Positions 45,565 through 53,620 of a stretch of DNA of 64,000 nt are shown piece by piece; within the stretch, counting starts at the first letter, position 1; every line of letters starts with the position of its first letter. The translations under genes were made by a program, and so were the position numbers. The notes under the pieces are model-generated. The model was not told the origin of the DNA and made no database searches. It saw nothing but the letters and a program-made list of their open reading frames with translations. The DNA comes from JAFAGX01 sp035624085 (GTDB taxonomy: Bacteria; Acidobacteriota; Terriglobia; Terriglobales; Acidobacteriaceae), in assembly GCA_035624085.1 (NCBI GenBank), contig DASPSE010000411.1:41074-105073 (forward strand). Direction: 5' to 3'.

Positions 45565-46047
45565 TCAACGTGATGTGGCTCGTTGCAACACTGCGGCCGC
45601 CTTCTCGATCGACTGGACAATCTTCAAATATCCCGTGCAGCGGCAGATATTGCCGGCGATGCCCTCGCGAATCTCTTGCTCAGTGGGATCGGGGTTCTTC
45701 CTCAAAAGGGCCCCTGCTGATATCAGCAGTCCAGGAATGCAAAAACCGCATTGCACGGCGCCATTGTCGATAAACGCCTGTTGCAGAGGATGCAGGTTGG
45801 ACGGGTCGCCCAAGCCTTCGACAGTAACAATCCCTTTTCCCTCCATTGCAATTGCGAGGCACAGACAGGAATTGACCGCCTCACCATCCAGCAGAACCGT
45901 ACATGCGCCGCACTCACCTGTACCGCAACCCTCCTTCGTGCCCGTTAGACCAACCTTCTCGCGAATTACATCGAGCAGCAGGTCCTTTGCATCAACTACC
46001 AAGGCACGAAGCTTCCCATTTACGTTTAGGGTGATGTTCTTTTTCAT
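45565..46047 (-). CDS. 2Fe-2S subunit of molybdenum hydroxylase
   Basis: A 160-residue small subunit of the xanthine-dehydrogenase family. The plant-type ferredoxin cluster motif is GCGTGECGACTVLLDG (three Cys plus a fourth in NSCLCLA), and the second cluster sits in CGFCIPG and NICRCTGYLKI. ATG 46047 overlaps the FAD-subunit stop by 4 bp (ATGA), indicating coupled translation. It passes electrons between the Mo centre (subunit at 41715-43988) and FAD. Confidence 0.92.
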   Translation of the reverse strand: MKKNITLNVNGKLRALVVDAKDLLLDVIREKVGLTGTKEGCGTGECGACTVLLDGEAVNSCLCLAIAMEGKGIVTVEGLGDPSNLHPLQQAFIDNGAVQCGFCIPGLLISAGALLRKNPDPTEQEIREGIAGNICRCTGYLKIVQSIEKAAAVLQRATSR

Positions 46048-46919
46048 GATCGATCTGCTCCTCGTCGAAGCACATGTTCCAAGGCGCGGCCGACTAGCAC
46101 GGTAGTGAGTTTGCGGCGGTATTCGGCCGACGCCCGCAAGTCGCTGATCGGCGATATATCGGTTGCAGCCATCGATGCAGCTTGCGCCAGTAATTCCAAA
46201 CTTACCTTGCGCCCTTGCAGAAGCTGCTCTGTTTTATACGCACGGATCGGAGTCGGCGCAACTGCCCCTAGCGCAATGCGCGCGTTGACGATTTCCCGGT
46301 TGCCTTTGATGGCCAGCCCCACCGCTCCATTTACGATCGGCAGCGTCAATGCTTTGCGCCGGCCAAAGCGCAGAAAATTGACTCGGAACTGTTCCTCCAT
46401 GGGCACGATAAGCTCGGTCAGGATCTCTCCTGGCTGCAACACTGTCCGCCGTGGGCCCACGAAAAAATCTTCCGACCGTACGATGCGCTCTCTGCCTTTG
46501 CTCTGCAGCCGGAAGCTAGCTCCTAGTGCGAGTAGTGGAGGACCCGAATCCAGCGAGGGAACTGCGTTGCACACATTACCACCAATGGTGGCCAGGTTTC
46601 GGCACTGTACCGCACCCACCTCGATGGCCGCTTCCGCGATAGCTGGCAGCTTTCTCCTAATCCCTGGATGCTCACAGAGGGTCGTAAAGGTAACCAGGGC
46701 GCCAATCCTGACGTGGTCGCTCTCAAAAATGAGATCATCAAGTCCCTTATCGGCAAGATCGACCACGTAGTCGGGTTTCCTTATCCCAGACCGCAACATG
46801 GGGATCAGGTCGGTTCCTCCAGCCAGAACCTCAACCTTCTTGTCCTTAAGTTGGTTCAAGACATCTAACGTGCCTGCCAAATCAGGAGGCTTCAGATATT
46901 CGAACGTGCTCGGTAACAT
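46044..46919 (-). CDS. FAD-binding subunit of molybdenum hydroxylase
   Basis: A 291-residue medium subunit. FAD-binding signatures: EVLAGGTDLIPMLRSG and NLATIGGNVCNAVPSLDSGPPL, the classical G-G-T-D and T-x-GGN-x-N-A motifs, plus FRFGRRKALTLPIVNGAVGL-like C-terminal domain. The start ATG 46919 is 22 bp after the LLM gene. Order in this locus is FAD, 2Fe-2S, then (after a gap and two genes) Mo subunit, which is less compact than the usual contiguous arrangement. Confidence 0.92.
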   Translation of the reverse strand: MLPSTFEYLKPPDLAGTLDVLNQLKDKKVEVLAGGTDLIPMLRSGIRKPDYVVDLADKGLDDLIFESDHVRIGALVTFTTLCEHPGIRRKLPAIAEAAIEVGAVQCRNLATIGGNVCNAVPSLDSGPPLLALGASFRLQSKGRERIVRSEDFFVGPRRTVLQPGEILTELIVPMEEQFRVNFLRFGRRKALTLPIVNGAVGLAIKGNREIVNARIALGAVAPTPIRAYKTEQLLQGRKVSLELLAQAASMAATDISPISDLRASAEYRRKLTTVLVGRALEHVLRRGADRS

Positions 46920-46941
46920 AAAAACTAATCCATTCGTTGAG

Positions 46942-47949
46942 CTACTTGTGACCGACGAAAGATTCTGTCAGCTCCCGCACCAACTGCAACGCGAGTCCTC
47001 TTTCTATGGCATCTCCAACAATGGACACTACCGGCTCTTCTACTCCAGCGTCAATGAAGGATTTCAGACGATCGCGGCAGTGATTAGGTGTACCTGCCAC
47101 CGCGAAGGTCTCTACCGCTTCGTCCGGCACAAGCCGCGCCGCCCCGCTCAGATCCCGGCGAGACACGGCGGCGATAATGGCTTCCTGGTCTATAGCGATT
47201 TTGGCGGCCGCGATATTTTCGGCGAAGAACTTGTTCCGGAAGACGAAGGCTAGCTGGCCGCGTACCAACTCCTTGGCACGCCCATCATCTCTGGCGACAC
47301 CTAGAAAAAGGCGGGCTGCTTTGCGCAAGGATTTAGGATCTCGTCCTGCTCTCCGGGCACCCTCATCTACAAAGGACAAAGACTGGTTGATGAACTCTGG
47401 CGACAAACCGGCAGTGAGGACTACGCCATCTGCGAAACGCCCGGCGAGACGAAGCATGTTGGGTCCCATCGCGGCAATGTAGATGGGAATCGGGGTGGCG
47501 GGTCGGAAGCCCATACGAGCACCCGCGAGGCGGATCGTTTCGCCTGAGTAGTGAACTGCTTCCCCCGACCAGAGGGCGCGCAAGCATCCGACGAACTCTT
47601 CCACAGCACGAACAGGTTTGATCGGCTCCTTCCCTGATTCCTGGAGAAACAGAGGGTTGCCAATGCCCACGGCCAGTGCCACCCGTCCCGGCGCTGCCTC
47701 CGCTAGCGTTGTCATGGCCATCGCCGTGGGCGTTGGATGCCAGAGATACGGGCTTACTGCCGTGGGGACGAGTACGGCACCATCTGTCGATGTGGCGAAT
47801 GCCATGCACACGAGGGTTGCTTCCCTGTAGCCGAGATGTTCGGCCGCCCACAAGCTCGTGGCACCAGCGGAAACGGCCTCCCGTGCCAGTTGCACCGCTT
47901 CAAGAATTGGGAGGAAGCCGTCGAACGCTACCCCTACAGGAAGCTTCAT
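46942..47949 (-). CDS. LLM-class (luciferase-like) flavin/F420-dependent oxidoreductase
   Basis: A 335-residue TIM-barrel oxidoreductase of the bacterial luciferase superfamily. ATG 47949 with GGAGGAG is preferred over TTG 47964. Motifs: GVAFDGFLPILEAVQLA, SLWAAEHLGYREATL, GRVALAVGIGNPLFLQE, PIPIYIAAMGPNMLRLAGR and the C-terminal VAGTPNHCRDRLKSFIDAG typical of F420- or FMN-linked members. It could reduce or oxygenate the ring compound handled by the neighbouring molybdenum hydroxylase. The gap of 169 bp to the M24 gene upstream holds no other gene. Confidence 0.8.
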   Translation of the reverse strand: MKLPVGVAFDGFLPILEAVQLAREAVSAGATSLWAAEHLGYREATLVCMAFATSTDGAVLVPTAVSPYLWHPTPTAMAMTTLAEAAPGRVALAVGIGNPLFLQESGKEPIKPVRAVEEFVGCLRALWSGEAVHYSGETIRLAGARMGFRPATPIPIYIAAMGPNMLRLAGRFADGVVLTAGLSPEFINQSLSFVDEGARRAGRDPKSLRKAARLFLGVARDDGRAKELVRGQLAFVFRNKFFAENIAAAKIAIDQEAIIAAVSRRDLSGAARLVPDEAVETFAVAGTPNHCRDRLKSFIDAGVEEPVVSIVGDAIERGLALQLVRELTESFVGHK

Positions 47950-48118
47950 AGCGCGCTCCTCCAAGCGCTTTTCTCATCATCTTGGCCAATAATTTCTTGC
48001 CTAACCTGCTCCGCGGGCGAAGTCCGCCACGGAGGAGACTCTCCCACGACGTTTTGACTGACGTGCCATGTCTTATGTCTTGACGCTGCTGAGAAAGGAT
48101 TCCCTATAAAATAAGGAA

Positions 48119-49252
48119 TCATTGGATGACCAGCAGCTTATCCGTATTCGCATAATCGGATAAAAGCTCGCATCCGCTCTTGGTGACGAGGATCATATCC
48201 TTGTTCTGCATGCCGAAACCGTAGCCTGTTTGATAACACAATGGTTCGACGCCAAGAACCATTCCGGGTTCGAGCTCGGCATCAGTGGTCTTCCCAAGGA
48301 TCGGGGTCTTCCCGAGATAGGGGTTCTCGTGCAAGTGCAACCCAATTCCGTGGCCAACAAAGGAGATGGGGGGCAAGTTCATCTCTTCAAGTTTCTTAAT
48401 AAACGCCCTGTAAATAGCACGACAACTCGCTCCTGGCTTGATCATCTCCATGATTTGGTACTTGCACTCGACCAAATGCCGCCAAATTCCTTCGGCATTG
48501 GGCGGGGCATCTCGCACCACCGCCGTTCGGCATACCCCGGCATGATAACCGTTCATCACGGAGAATATCTCGATGCGGCAGACATCCTGGGGCTGAAGGC
48601 GCCGCTCTGTGGGCCCAACATTCGGGAGTTGGCTGCGTTCACCGGTTGCGACAATCATCAGTTTGAAGTGCTCCGCTCCCAGCGCATAGATGTTGCGGGT
48701 GAGAGCAGCGGCAATGTCCATCTCGGAGCTTCCGGCCCTGACTGTGCCAATTGCGTCTGTAATTGACTGATCCGCAATTCGCGAGAGATGCCGCAGGAGG
48801 CTGATTTCATCCTGAGTCTTGATCTGGCGGAGCCGGGAGAGAAGATCTTCGGCGGGCACAAATGTTGTCCCCGGCAGACAAGCTTGCAGAGAAACCATGT
48901 CTCTCGCCGGCAGATAATCCGTTTCAATGCCAATTTTGGCATGAGACAAGCCAAGTTCAGCGAGCAGGCTGGCAAGGACCTGCGTGCAGTTGTCAGAAAA
49001 CTCTGACCAGATGCGCGTCTTCGTGTTTGGCTCACGTTTTTTCAGCGTGGTCGCCTCCATATCCACGCCGAGGATCGCACAATCACCATTCCGGGTCACA
49101 ATCGCCATCGCATGGCGGTGACGAATCAGAGGCTGCGAGGGAACGACAAATCCGGTTACATAAGCGAAGTTCTCAGGCGAGCAAGAAATGATTGCGTCCA
49201 AATTTTCCGGTTCCATGGCCGCAACTTGGCGGCTGGCGATCTCGCTCCGCAT
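48119..49252 (-). CDS. M24 (pita-bread) family protein, metal ligands replaced
   Basis: A 377-residue creatinase/aminopeptidase P-fold protein: N-terminal domain (ISCSPENFAYVTGF) and C-terminal pita-bread domain. In metal-dependent members five ligands (Asp, Asp, His, Glu, Glu) are conserved. Here the first Asp region reads CRIEIFSVMNGY, the second SD-x-TR position reads AGVCRT, and the final Glu position reads GFGMQNKDMIL; only the His of SFVGHGIGLHLHENPY and the Glu of LGVEPLCYQ remain. This pattern resembles metal-independent members such as creatinase and ectoine-hydrolase (DoeA/EutD) types rather than Xaa-Pro peptidases. First gene of the minus-strand run; divergent from the MFS gene. 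Confidence 0.72.
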   Translation of the reverse strand: MRSEIASRQVAAMEPENLDAIISCSPENFAYVTGFVVPSQPLIRHRHAMAIVTRNGDCAILGVDMEATTLKKREPNTKTRIWSEFSDNCTQVLASLLAELGLSHAKIGIETDYLPARDMVSLQACLPGTTFVPAEDLLSRLRQIKTQDEISLLRHLSRIADQSITDAIGTVRAGSSEMDIAAALTRNIYALGAEHFKLMIVATGERSQLPNVGPTERRLQPQDVCRIEIFSVMNGYHAGVCRTAVVRDAPPNAEGIWRHLVECKYQIMEMIKPGASCRAIYRAFIKKLEEMNLPPISFVGHGIGLHLHENPYLGKTPILGKTTDAELEPGMVLGVEPLCYQTGYGFGMQNKDMILVTKSGCELLSDYANTDKLLVIQ

Positions 49253-49437
49253 CTTTGATTCCTTTGTGGACTAGGATCCGCTCTTTTAGAAGCGGAAGAA
49301 GTTTACTAGAAATGAATCCCGCCATTCTTAACTACCGTAGAAATGGAATTCAAATAGAAAGAACTGCCCTCTGCCGATAGACTTCTTGGCTTGAAAAGCA
49401 GGAGACAGTTATTATGCTCATCCAGCGGTCTGGATGC

Positions 49438-49475
49438 GAACTTTGATCCGACATCTGAACACAGATCAAGTGTTC
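49438..49475. promoter_or_regulatory. Imperfect dyad in the M24/MFS divergent promoter region
   Basis: GAACTTTGATC (49438-49448) is mirrored by GATCAAGTGTTC (49464-49475), an interrupted inverted repeat of about 11 bp per arm. It is the only notable element in the 334-bp divergent gap and could bind a regulator of both units. No GTATAC pair is present here. Confidence 0.35.
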
Positions 49476-49586
49476 GTCACTAAACTACCATCTTCTTCAC
49501 TTTGCAATACGTGTCTTCGGCGAGAGGCATTCAAGCCAACGTCGTCAGATGACGATTGATCAGAACTGATTCACAATCGAACTCAG

Positions 49587-50942
49587 ATGGGAAGCACGGA
49601 GCAAGCCCCGCATTCGAAAACCGCAGCTGAAATCATCGAGGATCTCCCTTGGAGTTTCGGTGTGCAAGGAGTGATTTTCCTCGCTTGCGGCTTGGCCTAC
49701 ATGTTTGACGCCGGGAATGTGCTGCTGACAGGCTTCGTCATGTCAATGATTAAACCTCTCTGGAAACTGAGTGCGATCCAAGTGGGGACCTTTGGCATGG
49801 TTACTTTTCTCGGCATGGGGATTGGAGCAATGATAAGCGGTGCCCTGGCCGATACCTTTGGCCGTAAGCGCACCTATGTTGGCACCCTCCTCTGTTTTTC
49901 GTTGTTTTCGTTTGCCTGCGCTCTGGCGCCATCTTTCCCCTGGCTTTTGGCCGCCCGATTCCTCGTCGGACTCGGACTCGGCGGTATTGTTCCAGTGGTC
50001 TACTCCTTGGTTGCCGAGTTTATGCCGGCACGGGTGCGCGGAAAAGCTCTCAACGTGATCGATGTTTTCTGGGGAGTAGGAGGCATCTTCAACGGGTTTG
50101 TCGCGACCTTGCTAGCACCCTATGAGAATTGGCGCTTGCTTTTCTTGCCCACCGTACTTCCTTTAGTGCTCGCTTTATGGGCGATATTTTATCTTCCCGA
50201 ATCCCCATCTTTCCTGGCCCAGAAAGGACGCTGGAAAGAGGCGTCTTCCATAATCAATCGACTGATTCAGAAAACGCACGCCGAGCTTGGCGATTGGACC
50301 TTAACCTTCGGAGAGCAGCCCCCTCCGCGAAATTATGGGGTTATTTCCCGTTTTACGAAGCTCCTTGAATTTGACTGGAAGCTCACGGTCCAGTTATGGA
50401 TTGTCGTGATGTTAATCTTTGTGCACCGGAAAGGCGTAGAGGTCTGGCTCCCCTCCATATTAGTTGCTGAAGGATATAGTCATCAAAAAGCGTTCCTGAC
50501 GGCGGGTATTATGTATCCTGCCGGTTTGGCGGGCATTCTCGTATCCACCTGGCTCATCGACGTTTGGGGTCGGAAGAGATTTATTATTGTGAGCTCGGTC
50601 CTTTCAGCCGTGCTGATCGTCGGATTCACAAAAGTGCTGGCGATGCCAGGCTGGGCTCACCTCGCGATTGTGTTGTATGGCTTTGTAGGGGAGGCAGCGA
50701 TCGCAACGCTTTATACATTCACTTCCGAGAGTTACCCCACCGACTTGCGTGCTACAGGATTCGGATGTGCTTCGCTAGTCGGCCGCCTTACGATGGCATT
50801 CCTCGTTTCGCTCGTATTCGGCGGTATCTTGTGGCCCACAGTCGGACCTTCAAATGCTTTTATCGTCGTCGGGATTCTTCTCATTGCAAGCATGGTGATA
50901 TTGAATCGCTTGCCTGAGACTCGCGGTAAGGCGCTGAACTGA
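49587..50942 (+). CDS. MFS transporter (sugar-porter-like, organic acid type)
   Basis: A 451-residue inner-membrane permease with 12 predicted hydrophobic segments. The signature loop GALADTFGRKRTYVG between helices 2 and 3, LLAARFLVGLGLGGIVPVV, EFMPARVRGKALN after helix 4, the linker helix region FLAQKGRWKEASSIINRL, IDVWGRKRFIIV between helices 8 and 9, and SYPTDLRATGFG after helix 10 all fit the sugar-porter/organic-anion branch. It is divergent from the M24 gene and may be the importer for the substrate processed by the minus-strand cluster, replacing the decayed permease beside pxpB. Confidence 0.88.
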   Translation: MGSTEQAPHSKTAAEIIEDLPWSFGVQGVIFLACGLAYMFDAGNVLLTGFVMSMIKPLWKLSAIQVGTFGMVTFLGMGIGAMISGALADTFGRKRTYVGTLLCFSLFSFACALAPSFPWLLAARFLVGLGLGGIVPVVYSLVAEFMPARVRGKALNVIDVFWGVGGIFNGFVATLLAPYENWRLLFLPTVLPLVLALWAIFYLPESPSFLAQKGRWKEASSIINRLIQKTHAELGDWTLTFGEQPPPRNYGVISRFTKLLEFDWKLTVQLWIVVMLIFVHRKGVEVWLPSILVAEGYSHQKAFLTAGIMYPAGLAGILVSTWLIDVWGRKRFIIVSSVLSAVLIVGFTKVLAMPGWAHLAIVLYGFVGEAAIATLYTFTSESYPTDLRATGFGCASLVGRLTMAFLVSLVFGGILWPTVGPSNAFIVVGILLIASMVILNRLPETRGKALN

Positions 50943-51064
50943 AATCTGGGAAATCAGGGCGGCAAAACGAGAATCGATCAACTCCGGCGCGTGACTGCAA
51001 ATGCCTCCGCTCACGATCACAGCCGAAGCGGGGTTACCCGGGTAATTTTCGAAGGAGGTCCTTG

Positions 51065-51259
51065 ATGGCAGTAGTCATTGTCGAGATGTGGCAAGGGCGC
51101 ACGCTTGAGCAAAAACGAAAATTGGTCGAAGCGATTGCTGCGGCCATGAAAGAGCACTGCGGTGCGGGTACGGAGCACCTGCATGTGATTATTCATGAGG
51201 TAGCGCGGGAAAATTGGGGGCGTAACGGTAAGTTGGCTGTGAATGACAAGAACAAATAA
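51065..51259 (+). CDS. 4-oxalocrotonate tautomerase-like protein lacking Pro1
   Basis: A 64-residue tautomerase-superfamily subunit: IVEMWQGRTLEQKRKLVEAI, then HLHVIIHEVARENWGRNGKLA, closely following the 4-OT pattern (GRS-x-EQK, V-I-x-E, NWG-x-GG). Enzymes of this family use an N-terminal Pro as catalytic base after Met removal; here the ATG 51065 (GGAGG 6 bases upstream) is followed by Ala, and no alternative start gives Pro. It may be a non-catalytic partner or use another mechanism. It lies about 120 bp downstream of the MFS permease on the same strand. Confidence 0.75.
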   Translation: MAVVIVEMWQGRTLEQKRKLVEAIAAAMKEHCGAGTEHLHVIIHEVARENWGRNGKLAVNDKNK

Positions 51260-51340
51260 CTATTCCAGGTCGTCAGTTGCGGGGTAGAGCACTTGCCCAA
51301 GCATGCGCTTTGGAATCAGAATCGGGCCGGTCAGTTCCAG

Positions 51341-53026
51341 CTACTGCGCTTTGCACACGAAGTTTGCTGCCACCCAATTGCGCGAATCATTTTGGCCGCC
51401 AGCCGGTCCCTGATACACGGCCTGCTGCGGATAAGGGCAGAGCTTACGTTCATCATCGACCGGTGCATCAGTGGGCACGCCGTTTCTCTTATCGCTGCGA
51501 TGCACGGCAACGACATAGTCGGGTGCCTTCCCGTTCTCCACCCATTCAGCCAGCGGCGCCAGCTTGTCCCACTCGTTCGGTCCCGGCCCTCCTCCGCAGT
51601 GCCCCATCCCCGGCGCCATGAACAGCCTTGTTTTGTTCGCTGCGGCGGCGGAATCGCCGTTGAAAGTGGCCTTTACCATTTCTTTGTAGTAGTCGATGAT
51701 GGCCCCGGGATAGGCATCGCCGTCACCCCAGCCTTGATAGAAGATCAGCTTGCCGTTGTGCCTGTTTAAGAACCTTGTCAGATCCGGGTAAGTAGCATCT
51801 AGCAGCTTTGACTTGGAATCCCCCTTTCCAGCGGTGACATCGTCGATGTTGAACTCCCACCAGGCATATTCTGGGAAAGGTGCCTTCTTATCCGGAGGGA
51901 AGGAGAGGTCTTTTATATTCGTCGGAGCGACACCTGGAGAGTGCTCGAAAAACAAGAAATTCACGTGATCTACCTCATAGATCAGATGTGAAGGGGTGAG
52001 GTTATTTCCCCCATACGGAATCACGTTTTCGGGCCACGAGAACTCCGATCCGTAAGCAAGCCCGTTAAAAATGCGAACGCCCTTGCTGTCGTGTGGTCCG
52101 GCATAAAGTTTCTTGATGGTTTGCACCTGCACCTTCGTGAAACATGTATCGGCGTTCTTGTCACCCGGACACATCTTATCCGCCAAGTCGGTATCGGGGT
52201 TGAAGTTGCAACTTTCGGGATCACTGACGATCCCGTCCTTGATTCCATCCCTGGCGTCGCATTTGTCGAGCACGGCTTTGCGCAGTATCTCCAGCTTGGT
52301 CAGGCTTTTATAGGTACCGTCGCCAGATACATCATAGGCGAGGTTGCCAGCAAAGTGGTCTTTCATCAGTAGCTGCAGGCTCCACAGGTCCTCAATGTTC
52401 AGTCTTTCATAACTAAAAACCGGGGCGGTAACAGCGATGCCGTCGAAGTCCTCGGGGAAACGTTGTGCCTCCATCATGCCTTGGCGACCACCCTGCGAGC
52501 AGCCTTGCCAATAGGCGTACCGCTGAGGCTTGCCGTAGTACGCCTTAACCAGAGTCTTCGATGCGTTGGCCGTTACGTGGACAGCACGATAGGCAAAGTC
52601 GATCAGGGCTTGCTCGTTTGCGAAGGCGAACGAAGCATAAGGTTCTGAGCCATTGTCGTGGCCCGTGTTGCTATTCGCTACGGCATACCCTTGGGTTAAA
52701 TGTTCGCTGTCGTAGACCAGGTTGCCTGCTTTTCCTCCGTTACCGATATTCAGCAGTTTCCCATTCCAGTTCGCCGGCAACGGCAGCTGCGCATGCCAGT
52801 GGATGCCGGGAGAGATCAGGCCGGTCACATGGCAATATCGCGGCGTTGTGCCGTTCGCTTCGGTGATCTCGGCGGAGAGAATGGTCAGATTCGGAAGACG
52901 CAGCAACGCATGGCAGGCAGCTTCCTCGCTCAGCGCGGTTGCTTGCCCTGCGCTATTAAGCGCAGTCGCTATCATCAGGACCAACAGCAGGAAGATCCTA
53001 AGCGGTAACCGCGCTGTAGCTGCCAT
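51341..53026 (-). CDS. Tannase/feruloyl esterase family hydrolase, secreted
   Basis: A 561-residue alpha/beta hydrolase of the tannase/feruloyl-esterase family, which cleaves galloyl, feruloyl or similar aromatic esters. ATG 53026 with GGGGGA is preferred over 53089. Signal peptide ends NSAGQA. Catalytic elements: nucleophile Ser in GCSQGGRQGMMEA, Asp in YQGWGDGDAYPGA, His in APGMGHCGGGPGP; a Cys pair beside Ser and His probably forms the family's characteristic disulfide. A lid domain (residues about 230-380) carries a Ca-binding-type DARDGIKDGIVSDPESC. It probably releases aromatic acids from plant material in the periplasm or medium. Confidence 0.87.
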   Translation of the reverse strand: MAATARLPLRIFLLLVLMIATALNSAGQATALSEEAACHALLRLPNLTILSAEITEANGTTPRYCHVTGLISPGIHWHAQLPLPANWNGKLLNIGNGGKAGNLVYDSEHLTQGYAVANSNTGHDNGSEPYASFAFANEQALIDFAYRAVHVTANASKTLVKAYYGKPQRYAYWQGCSQGGRQGMMEAQRFPEDFDGIAVTAPVFSYERLNIEDLWSLQLLMKDHFAGNLAYDVSGDGTYKSLTKLEILRKAVLDKCDARDGIKDGIVSDPESCNFNPDTDLADKMCPGDKNADTCFTKVQVQTIKKLYAGPHDSKGVRIFNGLAYGSEFSWPENVIPYGGNNLTPSHLIYEVDHVNFLFFEHSPGVAPTNIKDLSFPPDKKAPFPEYAWWEFNIDDVTAGKGDSKSKLLDATYPDLTRFLNRHNGKLIFYQGWGDGDAYPGAIIDYYKEMVKATFNGDSAAAANKTRLFMAPGMGHCGGGPGPNEWDKLAPLAEWVENGKAPDYVVAVHRSDKRNGVPTDAPVDDERKLCPYPQQAVYQGPAGGQNDSRNWVAANFVCKAQ

Positions 53027-53119
53027 CACTAAATCCCCCAAGTCAGATATCGCCAAGCTGATGTCCATACTTCCGTCCAGAGCGAACACCTCCGCCAGGT
53101 TGGCCCGATTATCAGACGC

Positions 53120-53497
53120 CTACCCTGCTTGGGTCTGTTGAATGCCCAGCCAGTCTTTGGCTTCGTCCATGGTCCTAAACACCGCGATGCTCTTATCACC
53201 CCGTGCCATCTGATACATATGAACCGTCGCCGATGTAGCCGCTCTGGGCGCCACAAAAGCGCGTCTTGTTTCCCGCGAAAATGGATCAATGTCGCGGGCG
53301 AGCATCATGGCTGCTTGAAAGTCCAGGTCCGAACTGACGACTTGCGTCAAGTCGACGAGCTCGCGAAAAGTCGCTTCGAACGTGGCATCAGATTTCAACT
53401 TCGCAAGATACTCCCTCACATCCTGTACGGTCACATTGCTATCGAAGCGAACCGTCACAAGACGCTCGCTGGAATCGACCTTGAAGTGAGCTGCCAC
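53120..53497 (-). CDS. SpoIIAA-like (STAS-fold) small protein
   Basis: A 125-residue soluble protein without signal peptide: FKVDSSERLVTVRFDSNVTV, a helix, RELVDLTQVVSSDLDFQAAM and VFRTMDEAKDWLG at the C-terminus, the layout of SpoIIAA-like single-domain proteins common in Acidobacteriota. These lack a known partner kinase and their role is unknown. It is 93 bp upstream of the tannase-family gene, on the same strand. Confidence 0.65.
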   Translation of the reverse strand: MAAHFKVDSSERLVTVRFDSNVTVQDVREYLAKLKSDATFEATFRELVDLTQVVSSDLDFQAAMMLARDIDPFSRETRRAFVAPRAATSATVHMYQMARGDKSIAVFRTMDEAKDWLGIQQTQAG

Positions 53498-53620
53498 TCG
53501 CGCTCGGTATCAACGAATTTTCTGCTCCAGTCCGTTTGGGTTTCAATTGCCGCTGCAATTTTTGAGCCTCAGCCGGTTGCGGACGGGGAGCGTTCGCCAC
53601 GGACAAGGTGATTTCCTACG

